Assembly: GCA_001574975.1 (NCBI GenBank)
Contig: KQ965734.1
Location: 125,610-189,609, forward strand
Direction: 5' to 3'
DNA length: 64,000 nucleotides
Source: Gonapodya prolifera JEL478
Lineage: Eukaryota > Monoblepharomycota > Monoblepharidomycetes > Monoblepharidales > Gonapodyaceae
Shown here: positions 58,375 to 64,000 of the stretch, piece after piece
Layout: each line of letters opens with the position of its first letter
How positions within the stretch are numbered: position 1 is the first letter of the stretch
Translations under genes and position numbers: made by a program
The notes under the pieces: model-generated
What the model saw: only the letters and a program-made list of their open reading frames with translations
What the model was told of the DNA's origin: nothing
Databases searched by the model: none

Positions 58375-59343
58375 ATGCTTCTCCTACCGGGCCCATCCTG
58401 GCCATCGTTCGACTTTTTTTCGCTCAACTCATCACGCCCATTCACTATCGCAGGAATCCCAATCCTTCTCAAGCCGGATTCCTCGCATGCATCAACTCTG
58501 GACCACGCAGTCCAAACGGCGGGAACAGTATGGGACTGCGGCATCATGATGTGCAAGTTTCTAGAGTACCGCTCCTATGCCGATGAAGGTGGGCCTGAGT
58601 TCCAAGTGAAGGGAAAGAAGGTTTTGGAACTGGTGAGTAGTGTCGTGGACCCAATCCTCCAAAGACGGGGCTCTTCTCACCTCGTTTTTCTCCAGGGCTC
58701 TGGGCTCGGCCTGCTCTCACTCACACTGTACCACTTGGGTGCACAAGCAATCGCAACTGATGCCCCAGAAGTTGTCCCCCATCTGGTAGAAACGTTCCAG
58801 CTCAACGGTCTCAAAGTGTCGCCACTGAATGACTTGTTTGATCCTTCGAGGCTTTCCACGAACGAAAATGGGATCCATGGAGGTTCCGTTTCTGCTCTGC
58901 CGCTTGACTGGATGAGTCCCCTACCGCCGCCCCTTCTCGACCAGAACGAATCACCACTGAAATTCGACCTCCTCGTTGCCGCAGATGTTGTATGGATCGA
59001 CGATCTCGTGACGCCTCTCGCAGAAACAATATCGCGTCTCCTTCCTGCACCTCCAAGTTGCAACAGCATCCACTTCCAACTAGGCTCGTCTCCATCTACC
59101 TGCTCCGCATTCCGCCCAGAGCGTCCTTACTTCCTTCTCGCGCACCAGACGCGCACGACACGCACTACGAACGCCTTCTTCGACGCCATGACTGCGCGAG
59201 GGTTCGCGTACCAGCGCGTCGACGACCGCTGGCTCGACCCGTCGTTCGTCAAACATGACGCTGGCATCTTTGTGTTTTGGAGGATGTGTGCTGTGGGGTT
59301 TCGTGTCGGCGCTTCGTGTCGGTGTGGGTCGGGTCGCCAATGA
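58375..59343 (+). CDS. METTL21-type (Methyltransf_16) protein methyltransferase
   Basis: SAM-dependent, probably protein-lysine methyltransferase. Signatures: TVWDCGIMMCKFLEY (entry helix before motif I), KVLELGSGLGLLSLTLYHLG (motif I, formed by splicing), AIATDAPEVVPHLVETFQLN, KFDLLVAADVVWIDDLVTPL (family post-II block with Asp-Val-Val-Trp in place of the common Asp-Val-Val-Tyr), YFLLAHQTRTTRTTNAFFDA, and a terminal IFVFWRM strand. One intron at 58633-58695 (63 nt) sits inside motif I, is a multiple of three and has no stop, so unspliced RNA would encode a 21-residue insert that breaks the SAM loop. ATG 58375 chosen (MLLLPGPSWPSFDFF); frames to its left open only with non-ATG codons. Complete. 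Confidence 0.87.
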   Translation: MLLLPGPSWPSFDFFSLNSSRPFTIAGIPILLKPDSSHASTLDHAVQTAGTVWDCGIMMCKFLEYRSYADEGGPEFQVKGKKVLELVSSVVDPILQRRGSSHLVFLQGSGLGLLSLTLYHLGAQAIATDAPEVVPHLVETFQLNGLKVSPLNDLFDPSRLSTNENGIHGGSVSALPLDWMSPLPPPLLDQNESPLKFDLLVAADVVWIDDLVTPLAETISRLLPAPPSCNSIHFQLGSSPSTCSAFRPERPYFLLAHQTRTTRTTNAFFDAMTARGFAYQRVDDRWLDPSFVKHDAGIFVFWRMCAVGFRVGASCRCGSGRQ

Positions 59344-59721
59344 CTTCGTGTCGGTGCGGCATGGGGCGCGCCGCCGATGATGCACAATCCTGCCTTTGCT
59401 GCCGCTCAGTGATGAATAACGATTTCAATTACCACGGTTCGGAGTCAATAATGACGATACCAAATCCGTAGCATGTTTTCTGATGAGCGGCAGCATTGGT
59501 AATATGTGGTTTCTTGGCCTTTTCTCTTGTTCTTTAGTTATTTTTTGTGAAGTATTTATGCATTGCGGACCAAGAAAAAAGGAAATAAAGAAAGGTTACG
59601 AAACCCTAAACTGAGTAGAAGTGACGGGCATTTTGGGGCTACTCGAAAGGTGGGAATGAAAAGGTTGGACAAATAATGAAGTATGAAAATCTGACATCAC
59701 CCACCCCATCCCATCACCCCA
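59344..59721. other. Intergenic region upstream of the LRR-SH3 gene
   Basis: About 380 bp. The left half has a short direct duplication of CGTGTCGG-containing text around the methyltransferase stop; the rest is AT-rich and presumably contains the promoter. Confidence 0.4.
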
Positions 59722-62442
59722 ATGCCAGCCCTCCGAGCACCCATCACGCTCGTTCTCCTCGCTCTTTTTATCATCTCCTTCCTTTCCCTGCCCCTTCCCC
59801 TGGCCCTCGCCCAGTCGCAAGCTCCCACCGACTGTCCCGACTTCCTCGCGGCACTCAGCGCAGCTAACGTGAACGTGACAGCGACGGGGCGTGCCGCGAC
59901 GGACTGCTGCTCGTACAGCACACGCAACGCGTCCGACCCGAGCAAGCCCTTCAACGCTGTGGAGTGTTCCGGCGGGAGGGTGACTAGAATCGTTCTGCAC
60001 AACGTGCCAGTGGGCTCCCTGGAAATTTTCAGGAACATGACGGCGCTGGAGACACTGTGAGCTATAAGGAGAGCCATGTTCGGACGGACGAGGGCCGAGG
60101 CGGGCCTAATGGGGTTCTCTTCAGTGTTCTTGAAAATGCCAGCATATCAGGCCCGCTTCCCGCCTGGCTGCCCAACATCACGACGTTGAAGACACTCGGT
60201 CTGTTCAGCAATGAAATCACCGGGACGGCGGATATTCTGGGCAGAATGATGCAGCTGGTCACGCTGAGCCTCGAGGCGAGTTGTTGCCGTGCATTTAAAG
60301 AACGGGGCCGGATGGCTGAATCATTCGCGATTCGCACACGCACCAAAGGCCAACAGCTTGTCCGGGAATCTAAATTTTCTCAGTAATCAGCTGCAGATCA
60401 GAGAACTATATCTCGGAAACAATAACTTTGTGAGCAAAGAGAACACTGGGGGACGGGTTGGTTTGTCTGTTATTACAGCCTGACACGTCAACATTCTTGC
60501 TCCCAGACTGGGCCACTGCCAGACATTTCGCGTCTTTCAGCCCTGAGCAAATTTCAAATATTTCGAAATTTCCTGACGGGTCAGATTCCCGCGTTGACTA
60601 GTTTTCCGGAACTGATTGACTTCCAGATCGGTATCTGGAGCCCTTTGTTGGGGATTACACGAGCTTGCGAACTGACGCACTGTCTACCTGTAGCTGAAAA
60701 CAACTTCACCGGCTCCATACCGTCATTTTCCGCAAATCCGAAGCTCGCATCCTTCGTCGCCAACGATTTACGACTGAGCGGAACACTCCCTGATGTATCA
60801 GGGAACACTCGACTTGTTAATTTGTGAGATAAATTTATTTACTCGGCGCTGTAAATGTGCAAACATTCTACCCACCCCGTCACAACAGCATCATCACACG
60901 CAACATGCTGTCGGGACCTGTTCCCCCGTCATACTTCGCACTCCCGGGACTACAGCTACTTGGTCTCGGTGGAAACAATTTCACTGGGAATATTTCCGAG
61001 GGCCTTAAGAACCAAACGAAGTTGGTCGGATTGGCGATGTTCAGAAATCCATACCTTGGCGGCGTGCTGCCAGACCTGCGCAATCTTACCAATCTTGGTA
61101 CTGAGCGATGTCCTTTCTTGTGCTGGATGGATTGTTTCTTGATCCTTTTTGTTTGATAGTCCAACTTGACATTTCGAACACCAACTTATCGGGGTCCCTT
61201 CTGCTACCGTGAGTTCAGGAACTTCCAATTCAATTCTTTTGATAGCTTATGTTCTCGTAGTGCTGGAGTCGGCTTGACGACGTGCGACCTTAGCAGTACC
61301 AAAACCTGTGTTCTCGATGGCTCCGCTATGCTCCCAGTTGCATGTCAAGATTCGGCAAGATCCCTTGGGTCCTGTCCAGTTCTCACCACAAGCATGTCCA
61401 CTACAGCTCCTTCCGTGAGTGTTCAAACACATAACGCATGTTTTGTGTTGCCATCCGTATGATGATACGTCACCTCACTTGATTTTTACACTTTAGAGCA
61501 CAACCGCAACGTCATCTGCTACTACTTCCACAACTGACTCGGTCAACAATACAAACTCACCTGCGAGCAATTCCAGCAATTCCAGCAATTCCAGCAATTC
61601 CAGCTCTGGTGGTCTCCCTGTCGGTGCGATTGTTGGGATTGCTGTGGGAGCGACCGCACTGGTTGTTGCTATCAGTGGCCTGGTCCTGGGCTTGTACATG
61701 CACAGGCGCAAGAAAGCGGCACGTGACAATCGCTCAACGATGGTGACGAGAGCTTTTTCGGATGGAAACAAAACAGGCTATTCCTTCGGAGGCTCCGCCG
61801 GAACTTCCGAAATGAGTCAAAGTTCCCAAAGAGCACCACCATCACCCGGGTCGACAACGTTGTTCGGGTCAGGACATTTAAGTCCACTGTTTCCCCCATC
61901 TTCTGGAAGTGTGGTGCCAGCAGAGGTTGTCATAAATGATACTTTTGTCGTTGCTCAGCCATACCTCGCTACAATGTCTGATGAGATGACGTGCATGCCA
62001 GGACAGAGAGTTATTGTGAAGGTAATACTGGAAGTCACTGCATCGAATCTAAGTTCTGACTACTTATTGTCTTTGTTGCAGCAATTGTTTTCCGACGGGG
62101 TGAGTGCATAATTTTTTTTTTTCGTCGAAGAATTAGCTCCACTTTCCTTCTCCTTTGGCTGGAAGTGGTGTCAAGCTTTTAACGTTGACACAGCTAATTC
62201 AGGTGAGCCATGGCTCCCCTTTTGGTCTGTGGCTCGCGCCTTACGTATGGGAGTTCCCAAAAGGGGTTGCCCCATTTGTCATTCTCACGCCAATGTCTGG
62301 GCTTTCGACCTCCTATTCCCTTTCAACACTATCAAGCAACACATTCCCGCTGTCCCCCCGTTACGATAGTCTTTCTTCTCCTCTGGGTGACGTGAGAGGT
62401 CCAACCGCTAGTCATTTCAACGCACAGTTTCCTTTCAGTTAA
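59722..62442 (+). CDS. Leucine-rich-repeat receptor with one TM helix and a cytosolic SH3 domain
   Basis: Signal peptide from ATG 59722 (ITLVLLALFIISFLSLPLPL). An LRR N-cap follows with a Cys pair (TDCCSY then AVECSGGRVTRIVLHNV), of the plant-like type. LRRs: LPAWLPNITTLKTLGLFSNE, NQLQIRELYLGNNNF, LSALSKFQIFRNFLTGQIPA, NNFTGSIPSFSANPKLASF, LPGLQLLGLGGNNFTGNISE and LRNLTNLGT. Next are a Cys-containing C-cap (CDLSSTKTCVLDG), a Ser/Thr/Asn-rich stalk and a TM helix (VGAIVGIAVGATALVVAISG, then HRRKKAAR). The cytosolic tail carries an SH3 domain: VVAQPYLATMSDEMTCMPGQ, RVIVKQLFSDG spliced to WCQAFNVDTANSG, spliced to VAPFVILTP. This reproduces the SH3 ALYDY-like start, the DGW motif and the terminal PxxxL strand. 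About nine introns; the stop at 62440 is 31 bp from the convergent HDAC gene. Function: surface recognition coupled to proline-rich partners (inferred). Confidence 0.82.
61563..61604. repeat. 9-bp coding repeat (AGCAATTCC)n
   Basis: Four near-perfect units encode (Ser-Asn-Ser)n in the juxtamembrane stalk of the LRR-SH3 receptor. Confidence 0.8.
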
Positions 62443-62473
62443 TCGCGTTCGCATGTATTACATAAGTGAAACA

Positions 62474-64000
62474 TCATCTCTGCGACACATTCTTCACTTC
62501 TTGTTCCCACTTCGACCACATTTTCTCAAGATAGCTACGGTCATCGGATATCCCCGGTGCATTTTCAGCTTTAGTGTTTTCATCCGTTCCGTGTCCATCA
62601 TCGACCGACAGCTTCCAACCATTATCCCCATAGAGCTCCCAAAATTCATGGTCGGGTACATCCATATTAACAGCAAGAAGGGCTTCCAAAGTTTCTGTAG
62701 GTTCGGGTGCAGTCTCCACAATAGCAGAAATCGTTCCTACAGCGTTCGCACGAGCGACATTGTGGTGGGTGTAACCCCCACCTCCTAGCATAAGCACCGG
62801 AAGACGCTTCGATTGGTCTAGCACCGAGTTTGATTCGTCATTGAGCCGCCTCCAATGCAGAATTCTCTTCACGATTTCTCCAAACGCGTTGGTGCCAAGG
62901 TTCCATGCGATGGCCGAAGTGCCAGAGCCTTCTACATTCCCACCATTCCGCACGTCAAGTTCTATCCCGCCTTCTTCTCCACGTTCCACACTTTTGTCAA
63001 GTTGTCCTTTCGTCAGCAGACCATCTCCTGCCATTCCGTCGGTTCCCATTACCAGAACCACCGCTTGTGGGTCAAACTTAGTACGTGCGAAATTCACGAC
63101 GCGGTCCCAGACATTGAGTATTGTTGGTGATTTGGCCCCAGGCTTCAGAGGAAAATTCAGCGCGTGTCTGGAGGAAAGTGATGTGGAACCAGATGTTGGG
63201 TAAAATCCGGGATGATTCAAATGAATGGACAAAGTGAGAACAGAGGGTGAATAAAGAAATGCCGATTGAACCGCTAAAAGAGCAGGGAACGTTAGAGCAA
63301 GTTTCGCAAGGGGCGTTGCACCGTATGCACCATCACCATGGTGAATGTCGATGTCCACAACAAGCACTCGGACAAACCGCTCACGCAACTTCTGGACTGC
63401 AAGTACGACATCATTGACATAGCAAAACCCAGCAGCATGATCCCTTTACGAACAACGATTTTGCACCAAATCTGAAATGGATTCGGACAACGGCAGAACA
63501 AACCTTCCGGCGTGGTGGCGACCACCATCCCACCAAATTGCCACATCGGCTCTGTCTTCAATCAGCTCCGCGGCAGCTGATAAAGATCCCCCAGCAACAT
63601 AGCGACAATACGTCGTGAGTCCTGGGAATGGAGGAGAGTCACTGGATCACATTTCACACGTCACTTTTGGTTCCTTCCCCACAAACAAAGCACTCACTAT
63701 TGCAGTCGATACTCTTCACAGCCTGCCTCAAGATCTTCTTCGCGAATTCTCATTGCAGCAGACCGTTTGAGGTTCCCGAAGGTTTTGCCTCCAGGCGCAG
63801 TCTGGTCCCACGAAAGGAGGAAGTCTAAGACAAAAGATTGACAGCTCCTGTATGTTATGACAAAGCCCGAGCAAAATTCGACTCAGACCAATGTAATCGG
63901 AAGAATGAAATGCTTTCAAGTCATCTGGTGTTGCAGGGACGGGGGGGACGACCCTTACGTCAAACAGTTTTCTCAATGATTTGACCACGATTCGCCGAGA
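62474..64000 (-). CDS. Class I histone deacetylase, HDAC8-like (partial, N-terminus off window)
   Basis: Zn-dependent lysine deacetylase. Read from the right: VVPPVPATPDDLKAFHSSDY (N-terminal block), DFLLSWDQTAPGGKTFGN, YCRYVAGGSLSAAAELIED, VAIWWDGGRHHAGR spliced to DHAAGFCYVNDVVLAVQ, RVLVVDIDIHHGD (Zn ligands Asp and His), an intron, AVQSAFLYSPSVLTLSIHL, HPGFYPTSGS, PQAVVLVMGTDGMAGDG (third Zn ligand Asp), LPVLMLGGGGYTHHNVARA (catalytic Tyr), and VPDHEFWELYGDNGWKL. The last is typical of HDAC8 and not of Rpd3. At least five introns; the HHGD intron starts GTGCAT or GTGCAA. The start codon lies beyond base 64000. Converges with the LRR-SH3 gene. Confidence 0.93.

Overview
The window is nuclear DNA of a zoosporic (chytrid-like) true fungus. 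The genes are dense, on both strands, and split by many short GT-AG introns (mostly 50-80 nt). There is a fungal-specific transcription factor of the Zn-cluster superfamily type. RABL2, a small GTPase kept only in lineages with a cilium or flagellum, and a possible centrosome/cilium coiled-coil gene point to a fungus with flagellated spores. No prokaryotic features, rRNA, tRNA, CRISPR, transposase, viral or retroelement genes were seen.

Layout. 0-6 kb: cytosolic asparaginyl-tRNA synthetase (minus, runs off the left edge), divergent from the GPI-transamidase subunit PIG-T/GPI16 (plus), which converges on a small nuclear-type coiled-coil gene (minus). 6-13.5 kb: RABL2, an MFS transporter of the monocarboxylate type, a SIR2-like NAD-domain protein and an unrecognised basic/acidic protein, all plus. 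13.8-19.7 kb: DNA ligase I and a VHS/GAT-like protein with 51-bp C-terminal repeats, both plus. 20-31.4 kb: an AlkB-like dioxygenase with a long Gln/His/Pro-rich N-terminus, then a 7-kb gene for a secreted Agd3-like (CE18) polysaccharide deacetylase with Thr-rich repeat linkers and three carbohydrate-binding-like modules, both minus. 31.4-32.3 kb: an intergenic stretch with three decayed copies of a short repeat. 32.3-35.5 kb: a cyclic-nucleotide-binding/F-box-like/LRR fusion (minus). 35.8-39.3 kb: a membrane-anchored GH26-like hydrolase (plus). 39.5-42.2 kb: a coiled-coil gene (minus). 42.9-50.6 kb: a giant plus-strand gene that reads as TM, EGF-like, GT4, GT2, REJ-like, TM. 50.7-58.1 kb: an SLC38-type amino-acid transporter and a fungal transcription factor lacking a visible Zn2Cys6 cluster (minus). 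58.4-62.4 kb: a METTL21-type methyltransferase and an LRR receptor with a cytosolic SH3 domain (plus). 62.5-64 kb: an HDAC8-like deacetylase (minus, runs off the right edge).

Several genes serve the cell surface: GPI anchoring (PIG-T), glycan remodelling (CE18 deacetylase, GH26-like enzyme) and surface receptors with intracellular tails (GT-REJ fusion, LRR-SH3). Others are housekeeping (AsnRS, DNA ligase, HDAC). The most unusual observations are the fused glycosyltransferase/REJ protein, the deacetylase with duplicated exon-intron units, the LRR-TM-SH3 receptor and the cyclic-nucleotide/F-box/LRR fusion. Exon joins were worked out by eye from splice consensus, frame and family conservation, so internal boundaries are approximate.
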